64,000 bases of DNA from Owenia fusiformis (GCA_903813345.2 CAIIXF020000012.1:14118932-14182931), one strand, 5' to 3'; shown: positions 11,326 through 25,300, counted from the stretch's first letter. The notes: generated from the sequence alone by a model not told the origin. Translations and numbers: made by a program.

Positions 11326-12450
11326 ATTACGTCATAACCATCACCATGTGAGCAGAGTGGTTGCTGCATGTAACACTCAACCTTTCATAGGGAGCTACGT
11401 GCCAGAATATTCACAGGAATTTGTTCTGAGAGGCTCTTTAGAAGGTTAAGTGTCAACTTCCTGCATGATACAATAGGCAAAAAGGACCCCCCTGAAAACA
11501 TTAATCAACATATAGAGACCCCATCAACAGATTCTTAATATTGAAAACTTCCCTTTAAATCTGAACTTATTGCCATAGACTTACTTTCTGTAAGTCCATG
11601 TTGTAACTAATTCTTTCTTAGGAAATAAATAGTTTACCATATTAAAATTTTTTAAATCAGATCAGATAAAATCAAATTTGAAAACATTTAGAAAAAAATC
11701 CACCCATAGTCCCCTTCCTTATATTAATCAATGCAATGATCAGCTTTATAGTTTTTCAACCTTTCATATATAATATATTTTGAATAACTGTTCTTATCCA
11801 TTCCAATTTTATCTCCTCTATTTACTTATTTCTTACATTTTTTCAAGTACCTGAACTTCCTGAAGGGGTCCTTTTAAGTAGAATTTGGACAGCGCTCCTT
11901 ACATGTTTCATTTGTATTTAAGACCTCTTAGTATGACCATAATTATAGGTCATCTATGAAGTCAATATTCAGCATTTTGCCATATTAAAAATGCTTAGAA
12001 ATTTAGTTATCAAAGCTAGTGATATTTTTAGAATAACAATTTATTAGTTATATTTGATTGAAGCAGTTTTTGTTTAAACCAATGTCATTTCATGTATGTA
12101 AACATTACAAGCGTCTGCTTCTATATGTTTTTGAGAGCCATGAGTAGAGTGTCGCTGAATGTTTTGCTCAGTTTGTCATGACTAAACTGTTGCTGAAAGT
12201 TTCTTCAGCTAGTCATGAATGGACTGGTGCAGAATTGACCAAGCATGACTGATGAGTAGTAGTGACATCTATAAACACATGGTAATATTAACCCCACAAA
12301 TAAGTAAGTAAATCACAATATAATCGCTTTATAGTACATGTTGATCGCACATGTAAATTCTCAGAGAAAGTCAGTACTTAAGAACAATGGAAAGAATTAT
12401 TTTATTCGTTAATTTCAATGGACTACTAACTTGTTTTGATATTGTCAAAT

Positions 12451-12680
12451 AATAGACCTTTCCAATAAACACTGCCACCTTTTGGTACATTAAAGAAGCT
12501 ATGATATATTGGCTAGATTGATGACATCATTGTTTGTAGGTTGCAATTTGTCCAATCAAAAATAGGATTAAATTTGACCTATTGCTAAAGTGCAACCAAT
12601 GACCTAACAATCTCACCAATATATTATAGCTTGCTTGATGAACCAAAACTAGGTGGGAGGGTTTATTACAAATGTCTGTT
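12451..12680. mobile_element. Foldback MITE, ~100-bp arms
   Basis: The left arm contains gctatgatatattgg and gaggttgca-like blocks that return in the right arm as their reverse complements (ccaatatattatagc, gtgcaacc). The arms span most of the element, so the transcript would fold into a long hairpin inside the SERCA intron. Confidence 0.6.
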
Positions 12681-12841
12681 GTAATACATTTCATAATATA
12701 GATGCCAAAAGTGTTATTTTATAGACAAAGATCATGTTTTTTCCATTGTTCTTCTGTTTAGCACTAATATGACAAAGTATAGCTGCTATGCGAACTAGAC
12801 TAGTGTGTTTGTTGAGTATTAGTAAACACTGTATATGTGTC

Positions 12842-13082
12842 TAGCCCATAAGAAAAAAACATGGCGGTCACAATTTGAAGTGAAGTTGAAAAACCAAGGA
12901 ATAAAGTAAACAGGCTTATAGGCTATACTTTAAATTGATAGAAATGCACAAAAAATGCAGCTTTGTTCAACTTGGCTCCCTTTGGAAAACGGAACATGCA
13001 AAGATGCGAAAACAGTTTATTGATATTTAAGAGAGAAAATATTAAATAGGTGTGACCGCTTGAGCCAGTTTCTTATGGGCAA
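12842..13082. mobile_element. MITE with ~30-bp inverted ends
   Basis: The left end, gcccataagaaa followed by ggcggtcaca, mirrors the right end, tgtgaccgct followed by tttcttatgggc. The interior includes a copy of the dispersed caaggaataaagtaaacagg repeat, which recurs through the window. Confidence 0.6.
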
Positions 13083-13559
13083 CTTGTTATTCAGATAGAA
13101 GCATGATTTGCAAGACCAAATAAGTACATATTATCTAGATCATTTTAATATAGATTTTGAATTCTAGTAGAGTATGTAAAATCCATGTGTAGCATTAGAA
13201 TTTCTTAACAAAATTCATTTTTATCATTCAAAATGTCAATTTTCATATAAGAAAGACTTACCGGTAAATGTTTTTTTTACGATTTTTGTATTTGAAAGCT
13301 CAAAAAATTTGTATAAAGCATCAAAAATGGCCCTCATGTCTCCTTTCACCAATAATATTTTAATGACTAGCATGCTTAAAATATATTTCAAGGTTTCCTT
13401 TAATTAATGTAACTGGTGGTATTACTTAAAGGGACTTAAATGATATCCACACACACTACAGTGCCTTTCATTGTGTAAACATCACCTGAATATGTAGTTC
13501 CTTTAGTAACAACACCAATCACAATGATTATGGGACACCCTATTTATCATTTCGTATGA

Positions 13560-14400
<841 letters not shown>

Positions 14401-14487
14401 GTGAACATAGATCTGTCACATTAACTTTCCATTAAAATTAGAAAATTGTCATTTTGGTCATGTTTTCAAATGCATAATTTAGTGAAA

Positions 14488-14660
14488 AATAGTGGAATTA
14501 GCAAGAAATAAAGTAAACTACATTGTAGTTAACACTCTAAATTATATAGAAATGCAAGAAAATCTGGTAGTTTATTCAAATTTTAGTGAGAAAAGGTGTC
14601 ATACCGGCATGACCAAAATGGTAGTTTTCTCAGTTACCGTATCTGCTACAGTAAATGTCA
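14488..14660 (+). repeat. Dispersed repeat copy (caaggaataaagtaaacag family)
   Basis: Shares agtggaattagcaagaaata, then aagtaaac, aacactctaaatt, atagaaatgcaagaaaat and ttcaaattttagtgagaaa with copies near 25130, 50480, 60715, 61625 and 63830. No ORF, unknown family. Confidence 0.65.
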
Positions 14661-15121
14661 TAATGAGAAGTTTGATTTAAAAAATCAAGAACAATTTTTT
14701 TATTTCCATGAAATTCAATATTTTTTTAGTAAATTCAGTATACATTCCATAAACAGTTAATTTCTTGAATAACTTCCATTGAATATTAGTATTTTTTCCA
14801 AAATTATTCACAGACTGATTAAGTTATTTCGAAAAATATATATTTTCTTGATACATTTAGTTCCACTGGTGTATCAGACTTGTTCATTGTAATATTTACT
14901 GTAGATGAACGTAACAGGGTACAGATCCCCTTGACTCTTGGTTACTATTTTGGGACCTGTCAATTCTTTTGATCCATTTAGGGACCTGTCATCTATTCAT
15001 TTTAAACCTTTGATATCATACAAAGAGGGACATCTATCATTGTCTATATCATGAACTAACCATACGTACCTAGCTATCTAGAATACATGTAGTTGTATCT
15101 AGCTATACTTTGAACAGGTCT

Positions 15122-15834
15122 AATCTCAAGATAGTCACTGTCTCGTTCTAGATAACTACTCTCTAGACAGCTACTATCTAGCTCAAGATAGCTACTTTCA
15201 AGCTATAGACAGCTACTTTCTAGCTATAGACAGCTACTGTCTAGCTATAGATAGCTACTGTTCAGCTCTAGATAGCTACTCTCTAGCTCTAGATAGCTAC
15301 TATCTAGCTCAAGATAGCTACTGTCTAGCTATAGACAGCTACTGTCTAGCTATAGATAGCTACTGTTCAGCTCTAGACAGCTACTGTCTAGCTATAGATA
15401 GCTACTGTCCAGCTCTAGATAGCTACTGTCCAGCTCTAGATAGCTACTGTCTAGCTATAGACAGCTACTGTCTAGCTATAGACAGCTACTGTCTAGCTCT
15501 AGATAGCTACTCTCTAGCTCAAGATAGCTACTGTCTAGCTATAGACAGCTATTGTCTAGCTATAGATAGCTACTGTCTACCTATAGATAGCTACTGTCTA
15601 GCTATAGACAGCTACTGTCTAGCTATAGATAACTACTGTTCAGCTCTAGATAGCTACTGTCTAGCTCAAGATAGCTACTGTCTAGCTATAGACAGCTACT
15701 ATCTAGCTCAAGATAGCTACTGTCTAGCTATAGACAGCTACTATCTAGCTCTAGACAGCTACTATCTAGCTCAAGATAGCTGCTGTCTAGCTATAGACAG
15801 CTACTGTCTAGCTATAGAAAGCTACGATCTGGCA
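15122..15834. repeat. 21-bp minisatellite, ~34 copies
   Basis: Unit agctactgtctagctatagac with variants (tctagctctagatag, tctagctcaagatag). Each unit contains inverted words (gtctagctatagac is nearly its own reverse complement), so the array can fold into serial hairpins. It lies inside the last SERCA intron. Confidence 0.9.
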
Positions 15835-18384
15835 AAGTACTAATACAGTAGTGATAATTGCACCCAGATTAAAAATTTTGTGTAGAATGGCTAACATACA
15901 TTTGATAAAAGTCAATTCCGTGTCGAATAGGACATTTTCGCCAAGGATGATACCAAATAAGGATTGTAACGAAATGAACTCAGTCCGTCTCTAAGAGAAC
16001 GTGTTACATGCACATTGCATATGATATTATTAAACATTATCATCAAAAATATGTATGAGTCATAAAACAGTGTTGTAATATAGGGGTTTAATAAGATTTT
16101 AGGTCAACAAGCAAAAGGAAGGAAAACAATGGGCAAAGTGAATGAAATAAATAAGTAAAAATGAAAATGGAAATAACATGTAAAATTATTGGTAGTTTAT
16201 CTCATTTTGATGAAAAAGGGAAAATCATCAGTTGCCTTTTGCTATGGAAACCCTTGTTATTGTTGTCTGTGAAATAATTTACCTATTAATTTTGGGGACG
16301 ATTTTGACAATATTTACTTGTAAAGTTATACAGTACTGTAGAATGTTGTTGTTTATTCATTCATTTATTCAACACTGCATTAATATACAAATTGACGTTC
16401 TAAAATTAAATTATATTTCAAACCAATTTACAATAACCATATTTACACTTCTTATTACTATAGTATATTGTCATAATTCTAAATTGTTTTTAGATGTAAA
16501 ATAAAGTGTTTTATATTAATGAATAGATAGGATATAAAACGTGAATTGTATTTATTTATTTTGTGTATAGTTAAAACTGAGAGCTTTGTGCATGCTATTG
16601 GGGTTTGGAATTGTAAATCAGCTAACAACAGTGAACCAGTATTATTATGTCACCACTAGAAGAAAAGTGGTGACATATGGAGGTGACATTGTTATAGTCT
16701 CCAACTTATTTGTGGACAGTGTTTGGCATTCGACAGTCTTCGTCTGTAACAAATGGTATGTGGTGACATTTTGCATGTTAATGCCTTTTTAATTCCTATT
16801 GTACCTTAGGAAGTCACCATGATTAAATGGAGGTCAATAAAAAAGAACATCATTCGTTATGCGATTAATCGAAGGCAACATAATTGGGCATCGTGCTTTT
16901 CAATGCTTTCCTCAATTAACGATTGATAATATTTGAAAAGCTTGCGTTGTAATGTAAGTAAGTAAGTAATGGTCAACACCTTGTAATGATAGAAAAGTCT
17001 TGAGCACAATTTCAAATTTAAATCACTCGCTAGTAAGGCCTTTGCAATAATGTCTTATTTAGTAATATTTAGTAGTATTAAGAATGGGAAGGGGGCTTCT
17101 TTCACTGTAGTTTAAGATGCTTTTGTCCATAATACTAGAGAGAAATATTTGAACTTGAGGATACTCCTGCTTGCTTTTTTAAATGGCTTCCTAAAACACC
17201 CTCTTCTGTCATTTTTGAGTTAATTAAATTTTGTTAGTTCAGTTTAATTGAGAAAATAATTTCACTAGCCCGTGATATTGAATTGAGAGGTTATCTCCAG
17301 TGGAACCATCTTTCTCTGACTTTTCAATTAACTTTTTAAGTTCATTAATGATTTTTCTTTGGGCTTTCTTCAGACTAGTTTTTGATTTGTACTATGTTAT
17401 AGGTCTAATCAATATGTGCATGGATTTGATTTAAACTTTGTTTCACCTGTTTTAGAAGTAGAGAGGCAATGAGATTTGATGAAAAAAATTATTTTTGTAT
17501 TGTTCCTCATTGGTTAGCTTCACAGTGTTTATTTTTGCATTTTACAAAGCATTTCACGAAGAACGGATGTAAAACTGAGGTGATAGTTGGACCTTTTCAG
17601 ATTTGTTTATTTTTTCTCTTTTGCAAACTACATATTTGTATCTGTAAACAAAGGAGGCATTTCTCTCCCATCTTGCTCTGAAATATTTCATAATCCGAAA
17701 AATGATGGGATTGATTTGCTTTTGTCTTTCTGTGCGTATTTAGTGTTTGTTTAATGTTTCACTGTACTGTCTTATGTGCGAGTCTTTACTTTCTCAATTC
17801 CATGACCTTCAGTTGATGCACTTGTCTTATAATCGATTGATCCGATATGCAGTTTCTACTTTCTGTAAACTCTTCAATTTGTCAATTGAAAATCATGATG
17901 GAGCTTTGAAATTTGGTTTTATTTCGGGCTTTAAAAATATGTCTCTCTATAGTAACTATGTCAGGAAATACTTGGAAAAGACTACCTCAGAGCTTTCCTT
18001 CTTGTTTCGTTATTTTGTAGAATCACATAAAAATTTTATGCATTAACATTTAAATTAACATTGTACTAAATAACTTACAGGGGCATGGTGGAGGGAGTAA
18101 TACATTACGAGCCCAATTTAACAAGAAGTAGAAATTGCATTGGGTTAGCAAGCACGTCAAACCACTACACACAGTAATCCCACAATGCATTATATTTGTA
18201 TATTGTATTTGTATGAATCGCCCCTTATATTCCCATAACAAGCTGGGGTCTGTAAAGTTTTAGGGGGTACCTTATGTTAATCCAGATGCCTTTCCTCCTT
18301 GATTCAACTACAGTGAAATATCCAATGCTTAAATGCTAATATAACTTACATGCATGAGCACAGCTAGTTATGAGCTACAAGCAT

Positions 18385-18606
18385 TACCTCTCCTTTTACA
18401 ATTTTGCCTCGCCCTATTATCATTTTGCCACGCCCTATTACAATTTTGCCTCACCCTTTTACAATTTTGCCTCGCCCTTTTACAATTTTTGCCTTGCCCT
18501 ATTACAATTTTGCCTCGCCCTTTTATAATTTGCCTCTCGTTTTATACAATTTTGCCTCGCCCTATTACAATTTTGCCTCACCCTATTACAATTTCGCGTC
18601 ATCTAT
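18385..18606. repeat. 21-bp minisatellite, ~10 copies
   Basis: Unit caattttgcctcgccctatta with small length changes. Two overlapping + strand frames stay open only because of the period; not a gene. Confidence 0.85.
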
Positions 18607-19274
18607 TTGTGATCCTGGCTACACCCCTGACATGTTTATTAATCAGAAAATGGGCAGATTTCAAAAGCTTTCTGAGAAGAATAAACGTTACTCGATAATC
18701 TTATGCTTCTAAATAAGGCCAAGATGATTCAGATATATCTCACATGTATGTATAAGAGGTTAGGTATAATTAGGGAAATTCTGACAGTTCTTTAGGGATA
18801 AATTCTGTTTATGCAGCTTAGTAAACCTTTCATATATAACAATTAAAACTAACATAATGCATGAATTTTAATTAAGTTTAACCCTTTATGCACTCAACAA
18901 CAAATGACCCATTTGACCAAGATTGACGTTTGACCAAACCATGCAATATCAATTGTATAATAGATCCATATGACAATGATACTGTAAAACACATTAATTT
19001 GGTGGACATCTTGAATTTTTAGATTTTAAATTGTATTCCAGGCACAAATTTATCCATTTGCAAAAATGGCAGTATGTGAAAAGAAAATCTGCAAAAATTG
19101 CTCCTGGAAATTCAATGTGTTTTACAGTTAAAGACAACTGACTTTTTACACATAACTTACCGATATGACCACGTACTTGTACCATCAATACACATTTTAC
19201 CTTAAAAGGTTTTTCAATGGATAGCACACTTAGGATTGCAAGGTATAGTTGGCATAGTTGGCATAGCAACCTTA

Positions 19275-19588
19275 ACAACCCTCCCATTCTACTTATTCTA
19301 TACCCCCCCCCCTTCTAATACAAGAACTTTGCTGTATAAGAAAGTGTTAATTTTTACTGGGTGGGCAGTTATAAGGGGAAGATGTCTAATATGGTGATTA
19401 TGGTATGTTAAATCGCACGTTGAGAAGTTTTAGTTAAAGCAAATTTTTCCCTTATTATTGTTATTATGAATGTAACATGGACATTGAATCTGACTGTTTC
19501 CAATAACCAGGAATATTTAATATAGAGAAAATACTCTACACCCCCCCCCCCCCTTCCTACTGTATGGGATATATAGAATGGGAGGGGT
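19275..19588. mobile_element. Possible MITE with poly-C next to both ends
   Basis: accctcccattctacttatt at the left matches, in reverse complement, the right end tatatagaatgggaggggtg. C-tracts lie just inside both ends (19305 and 19541). Tentative. Confidence 0.4.
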
Positions 19589-19830
19589 GAATTAATTACA
19601 CACTCTAATATTGTTAAAATATCATCTTAATTAAAATCTGTAGTTTAAAACTAATATTCTAACTGAAGGTCATTCTCTGTTTGTTATTGTTTGTTTCTGT
19701 GTTTCTATCTTTACATGTAGTTTTGTTATACTGTTATATGATTCTATATGATATGTGGTACATATTGTCAACAAGGTTACATATTTCTTCCGCTTAATTG
19801 GTGTGCTATTTCCTTATTGCCTGAATAAAG

Positions 19831-19926
19831 TTAGCCTTGCCCCCCAAGTCGGTCTCTTTTGCTTATCTTGATTCTATTAATAATTCAAGATCAGATAAGT
19901 AAAAAACACCGACTTGGGCAAGGCTA
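19831..19926. mobile_element. Short hairpin MITE (~96 bp)
   Basis: ttagccttgccccccaagtc at the left pairs with gacttgggcaaggctag at the right; inner blocks also pair (cttatcttga with tcagataag). Confidence 0.65.
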
Positions 19927-20040
19927 GGATAAAGTCAGTCAACTGTAATTGTAATGTGAAGATATGGATTGTATTGTTTTGTGATGTATGACGGTATGCG
20001 TTAAAGCTCATCTTCTTAGAGAAGACATAAGCTCATGTTT

Positions 20041-20244
20041 CAGTGATCTTCCAGCATTGAAGCAAGTGGGTGCAGCACCCACCTGAACTTTTAAAAACAG
20101 GCCTGCACCCATCTGAAAATTAATTTGCACCCACTTGAATATGAGAAAAATCATGAAAATGGGCATATTTTGATCAATTTCAGTGTGAATTGTAAAAATG
20201 AGAACTTTGCACTCACTTGACAAAAGATCCTAGGGCGATCACTG
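20041..20244. mobile_element. MITE, CAGTGATC ends (hAT-like?)
   Basis: Starts cagtgatcttccagcattga and ends tagggcgatcactg, with CAGTGATC inverted at both ends. The interior (tgcacccacttga, aaaatcatgaaaatgggcat) is shared with the larger element at 54173-54751, so they are one family. The hAT assignment is from the CAGTG-type terminus only. Confidence 0.6.
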
Positions 20245-20649
20245 TGTTCTGTTCCGACTTCTGATCATGTGAGCTATAGTGTGTGTGTCATGCAGGGTAT
20301 TTATGCAAGAGTGTATGTCATGTATGGTATTTTACACTACTTATGATATATCATGCGATGTCATATAGCACATGTGACATAATGTGATTATAGCACATGT
20401 GTTTTGCAAGCACACATGAATTGTTGTAAGCACACATTATTATGTATTGTCAGCACACATGATGTACATATTGTGATGTACTTTTGACAAGCATGACTTG
20501 TTATGCCAATACTGAAGCATGATAAACTGTAAAAATATTTAGATGAAAAGTACTCATATAATTATTTTACTTAACATAATTGCATAAATAACATGAAAAA
20601 CTATCTGTATCACTAGATATATTTTAACATATTTTGTTTTGCCTTCCAG

Positions 20650-20693
20650 TGGCAGAAGCAGTAGATCCAATGGCCGCCAAGAAGTTCCAGTAA
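20650..20693 (+). CDS. ATP2A (SERCA): SERCA short C-terminal exon (stop)
   Basis: After a gccttccag acceptor the exon completes a valine codon with the G left by the exon at 14206-14323, then reads AEAVDPMAAKKFQ and TAA (20691-20693). The joined tail, KFTDVAEAVDPMAAKKFQ, resembles the short invertebrate SERCA tail (recalled for Drosophila as ADVPDVVVDRM), so this is the short isoform. The last four residues, KKFQ, fit the KKxx dilysine rule for retrieval to the endoplasmic reticulum. The intron is 6.3 kb. A 3' UTR runs on from here. Confidence 0.88.
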
Positions 20694-21360
20694 ACAACAT
20701 GGCGCGGCACCATATTAGGAAATTGTCACCTGATGCAAACATTTATGCAAGATAACAGTCACCATAGATAGCATAGACAGTGTTGTCAAGACATCAATAT
20801 GACATCACAAGATGTCAGATGACATCATCATATGGTGTCACATGACATCACAATTCATGCACCAACTAACAAATCAGGAATATGCTGTGGCAGAGAACAG
20901 TTTTTTTAAACCATGAACTGACTGTCGGTTATCGACGTATATTATGTTTTACTCATTTCTGTCTATTTAGTCTTATCCAATTTTAGTAGCAATGTGAATA
21001 GTTGAATAATTTAAGTGCTTCTTAAAGTGATATCATTAGAGTAGTCAACCAATCAGGGAACTGATTTTTGTTTGGCTCTTCTAGCCTCAATTTGAATTTT
21101 AAACCCCACGTTCAACTTATTACCTAATATTATATTAGTTGAAAGCCCCTCATGAAAATATTTCTTTGGGGAATTAAGAACAGAGTTTCTGTGTGGAATT
21201 CTATTGTATTTTTATTGTTGTGTTTACAATACGATAGAGTTCTTGGCGTTCGGCCGAGGAATATTGTTTGATGTGTAAACTGTATAATTAACATGTATTT
21301 TGACAGGTCAACGTGTCTTGAATGTTATTATAAATAAATTAATATTATTAATAATCAAAA
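20694..21360 (+). other. Probable SERCA 3' UTR with AATAAA
   Basis: The sequence after the stop is unremarkable. A canonical AATAAA lies at 21333-21338, followed by an A-rich run near 21356, the first good polyadenylation candidate seen downstream. The exact cleavage site is not known. Confidence 0.4.
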
Positions 21361-21982
21361 AACAGAATGAGCTCTTGTACAAAATATTTTTAAATTGTGT
21401 ATATTAGGAAATGCATGGATGTGAGATTGTTCGCATAATGATAATGTGTGTATATTCGTAGGGTTTGCCACCTCTTGTTACATGCGTATTAGGTCCTTGT
21501 TGATTGTACACACAAGACTTGTTGATTGTACACACGAGTCTTGTTGTTTGTACACATGTGTTCATTCTTACCTAACTTATTGTGCACAGGAATCTATATT
21601 ACTGCATATGTATAAAATCATATCCTTGTTGATTGTATAATATCATCTAAATATCATCAATGTACATGACAGGAGTGAATGTTTATCTGCAATTTGATTG
21701 GCTTAGAGCTCATGGAGTGGTGAACAACCAAATATTGCAATGTAGATAGAGAGTTGCTGGACTGTTAAATATGATGTGTTTAGCTGGTTGTTGCAGACAA
21801 ATGGATTTAAGTAGCCCACAACAATACCAAATCCATTTGCAGGATGGATTAAGTAGCCTATAACAATAACAAATCCATCCTCAATTGTATATACTAGTAC
21901 ATATACACCCATTCTCCATTGGTTCTATATCATGATTTTTTGATACATTTTACTCACTGACATGCACTATAGAAGGGTTTAT

Positions 21983-22170
21983 GCCACGTCATCGTCAACA
22001 CATCGACTCAGTCAGTCTCTAATCAGACATTATAGATGGCGCATGAGGGATCGGGAGGAGCTTTGAGACAAATGTTGTTTGTTTGTTTGTTTGTTGTTTT
22101 CTATATAATGCTATTTTGATCCAAAGCTCCTCCTTATAAGGCCACTTAAGTCAGGCGACTGGGTGACGAT
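21983..22170. mobile_element. Foldback MITE with (tttg)n inside
   Basis: cgtcatcgtc at the left and gtgacgat at the right are inverted, as are gggaggagctttgag and ccaaagctcctcc. A tttg microsatellite lies in the loop. Confidence 0.5.
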
Positions 22171-23025
22171 TTCACTTTGCAATCTTTACTAAGATCTGAC
22201 TGAACCAGGTAAAATTCTGATCGTTAACTTTGAAAAGGATTTCACCTATTTTTGACTTTATCACTTGCTGTGTTCACTGTTCAACATATTGAGCTGGATT
22301 TGAGTTTTCATTCTTCGGGCGGGGTCGATCAGAATTTTAGTGGTGACTTTTATTTACCTCTTAGGATCATGAAATGCTTTGATTTTATGTGTGAAATGAG
22401 GTTAGTTCTTAAGGCCTTCACCAGAGGGCCCCACTAGCTCTGAATTTATCCATCATGGCTGATACTACAATAAATGGTGAACCTTTTCAAAAAAAATTAA
22501 CTCTGCTGTTCTGTTTTCTTTATTTTGTGCTGGAAATTAATCTTAGTACAAAATGGGTGCAACTATGTTTATTGAAATTCTTCCCATACAAAACAAATTG
22601 CATAAATTTCTCTGAAATTTTACAGATACCCTTTTACTTGAGGAATCCAACCAAGTCGAGTGCACTGTCACGAATATCAGTCCCTAAAATCAAATTCTCC
22701 CAACCAATTTTCTGAAACAATCTGAACAGAGAAAAGAACACAAAACATTGATTTTCTAAACTGTTGAATTTATATTTAGTGTTAAAGTTATCTATACAGT
22801 ATGTACATACACTCCAATGAACAACATTTACATGCCAATATTGCAATATAGGCAACTTTAAACCAGTAATGAGACAATCACACATTAAAATATTGCAAAA
22901 TTTTAACAATAGGAAATAGCTACCTACTCCATTATTCACCTGTGTTTTGTAACTATTCTACAAAAAGTCAAAAAACATATACGCTACATTCATTTGTGTC
23001 TCCTTCCTCTCAATTTGTTATATAA

Positions 23026-23124
23026 TAAGGGCCAATGTAAATAAATAAATGTTTAACATTCCCTTTTTGCTCACAAAGGAATTCTATGTTAAACACTTGA
23101 GTTTATTTATTTACTTTGGCCTTA
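23026..23124. mobile_element. Short hairpin MITE (~99 bp)
   Basis: taagggccaatgtaaataaa at the left matches the reverse complement of tttatttactttggcctta at the right. atgtttaacatt and atgttaaacactt pair further in. Confidence 0.65.
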
Positions 23125-23269
23125 AAATGTGATACAATTTAAAGCAAAATCACTGATAAGACCTGCTTCGAATTTTTCCTCTAGAACATATTCTAACAAT
23201 TTTTACAAGAATGAAGAACATTAAAGAATGCCAATCATGATAACTGAATCAGGTTTTAGATGACCTGTA

Positions 23270-23543
23270 TACAAGGGGTGATCAAAAAATAACAGACACT
23301 TCTTTACACAGACCATTTTAAGGATCATATCACAGCTGAATGTGATATCTTGTATATTTTGTCTTCAGATTTTCAGGACTAATAGTAATAGATAAGTGGA
23401 CAAGGCTTAAACATGAAAAGTGCCACCACCTGCCACTTCTGGCGGTGACATTATGATGCATCGCTGGTATTCAAATCACTTAGATTGGAAAATAAGAAGC
23501 ACCTGTGTAAAAAGCGCCCATCACTTATAGATCACCCCTTGTA
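23270..23543. mobile_element. Tc1/mariner-like MITE, TACAAGGGGTGATC ends
   Basis: A perfect 14-bp inverted repeat, TACAAGGGGTGATC, lies at 23270-23283 and 23530-23543, with TA at the outer edge. The interior is 246 bp without an intact ORF. The TIR resembles that of the element at 43825-44085. Confidence 0.7.
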
Positions 23544-23974
23544 CATTCTCAGTTCTGTATCATGATTTAATAATGTTATCCCATTTTTTAATCTTTCAAA
23601 AAATCAAGATAAGAATTTCTTAATAGTCTTGCTCCAGACCCTTTATTGTGACCCCAATCTCCTATACACCTAATCGGGGGTGCTTAGGGGTAAGGGATCT
23701 AGGGACTTGATGCGAGACTTATTAATGAACAGTATTTGATGTATCAATTTCCCTGATGCTCTGTTTGTTTTCATCTCATTTATTTATGCAATGTATTCCA
23801 AAGTTCAAATTGACATAACAGTGATTAATTTTTGACAGAATACAGAATCTTTGAGGTGAACTTTTCAATTGTAATACCCAAAACAACCCATACTAGTGAA
23901 AATCAACAATTAACTACAATAAGCCTGATAATAACATAAAATGATTTACCTGCTATGATTTCACAGGGCTGAAC

Positions 23975-24345
23975 ATTAGGCTACATTGAGTAGGATTAGG
24001 CTAAATTCACTAGCCTTTGGCAAGACTGAGTAAGTTTAGGCTCAGATTCAGTAGGTTTGGGTTAGATTGAGTAGGTCTAGGATAGATTGAGTAGGATTGG
24101 GCTAGATTGAGTAAGTTTAGGCTACATTGAGTAGGATTAGGGTAGATTGAGTAGGTTTAGGCTTGAGTGAGTCAATAGATTGAGTAGGTCTAGGGTAGAT
24201 TGATTAGGATTGGGCTAGATTGAGTAAGTTTAGGCTAGATAGAGTAGGATTAGGCTAGATAGAGTAGGATTAGGCAAGATTGAGTAGATTTAGGCTAGAC
24301 TGAGTAGGATTAGGTTAGATCAAGTAAGATTAGACTAGAATCATA
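23975..24345. repeat. ~20-bp minisatellite
   Basis: Unit gtaggattaggctagattga with many variants, about 18 copies. Confidence 0.85.
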
Positions 24346-24680
24346 GTAGGTTTAAATGATTTCAGTAACTGCACTAAAAGACACTTCACACAATTCTAGA
24401 GAAAAATAACAGAGTTACCTTGACTTGCAAAACATCTTTAAGCTTTATATACCATAAAACTTTACATAACAGCTATGCATAGTTCTATAAAACTTGACAT
24501 TATAATGAATACAATGTATTATTAATTAATTAATAATATTATAATTATATACTGTATATGCTACTATATATTTAATTGTATCTAAAACAGACATTAAAGC
24601 TTCTTTGTTCCAGTGACGGATGTTTTCTATTACGACATCTTTGAATTGATTTCATGGCACGCACAAATTATTTTTTCATA

Positions 24681-24832
24681 TACAGTAAAACCTGTGTATA
24701 TTGAACATTTTTGCCGAGAGTAAGTTGGTAGGCTAATTTATACAGAAGTCAGTAGAGTATGTGCAAAGGAAGGGTGTCTACTAGAGACAGGTGTTCACTA
24801 GAGAGGTGATCACTAAGACAGGATTTACTGTA
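24681..24832. mobile_element. Pogo/Tigger-type MITE
   Basis: Left end tacagtaaaacctgtgta, right end gacaggatttactgta, inverted. TACAGTRAAACCTG with a TA target is typical of pogo/mariner-group MITEs. Others of the family lie at 45337, 47822, 56512 and 61879. Confidence 0.65.
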
Positions 24833-25129
24833 TCCCTAAAGCCCTCCTTTTTGTCTCATCTTATTTGGAAAATCCACATTTGAAATCTAAAGTTTTACTT
24901 TCAGTCGTAAGATGTTCGAAGACCATATAAATAGGCTCAATTTTGGAGAGACAGTAATCAAAATATCATGACGTGCCGTGAAATCAACTTTTTCAGTGAA
25001 TCATAAGTTTAAATATGAAAGATGAATTACAATTATAACAATGAAGCAACTTCGCAGTAATACGCAGTGCAAGTGAAGATGGCAATGATCGGAGTTGAGC
25101 AAGAATTATTCTTTCCATGAAAACCTCTG

Positions 25130-25300
25130 TGAAAATGGTGAATCTGATCATGCTTATTCCATAATTTCTACTCAATTTCTCTGTAAAATTTGAATGAAAC
25201 ATTTTATTTTCTTGCATTTATGTACAACTTAATGCGTGGACTACATGGCCATTTACTCTTTTCCTTGCTGGCTTCACTCTTCCACTTTATCTTGCAATTA
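25130..25300 (-). repeat. Dispersed repeat copy (reverse)
   Basis: Reverse-orientation copy of the family, with ctcaatttctctgtaaaatt, ttcttgcatttatgtacaac and ccttgctggcttcactctt. Confidence 0.6.

Larger units (their letters stand above)
14401..20649 (+). other. Last SERCA intron or long-isoform 3' UTR
   Basis: It holds minisatellites (15122-15834, 18385-18606), MITE-like hairpins (19275-19588, 19831-19926, 20041-20244) and one copy of a dispersed repeat near 14488. Between 15850 and 18380 nothing beyond AT-rich sequence and small chance ORFs was seen. The 3' end of the read-through mRNA lies somewhere in its first part but was not located. Confidence 0.6.

Noticed and set aside
11350-13500. 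A fifth SERCA alternative exon after copy 4.
   Set aside because: No stretch with the cysteine pair, PMTMALS or EM.NA.N signature and splice sites was found.
15122-15834. CRISPR-like array.
   Set aside because: Units are contiguous without spacers and the DNA is eukaryotic; it is a minisatellite. The same holds for 39375-39775 and 23975-24345.
16232-18046. Several 60-100-codon ORFs in the last SERCA intron.
   Set aside because: Composition typical of AT-rich noncoding DNA; no family resemblance or splice pattern.
23975-24345. Telomere-like array (ggattaggctagatt contains TTAGG-like words).
   Set aside because: The period is ~20 bp with many variants, not a 5- or 6-bp telomeric repeat.
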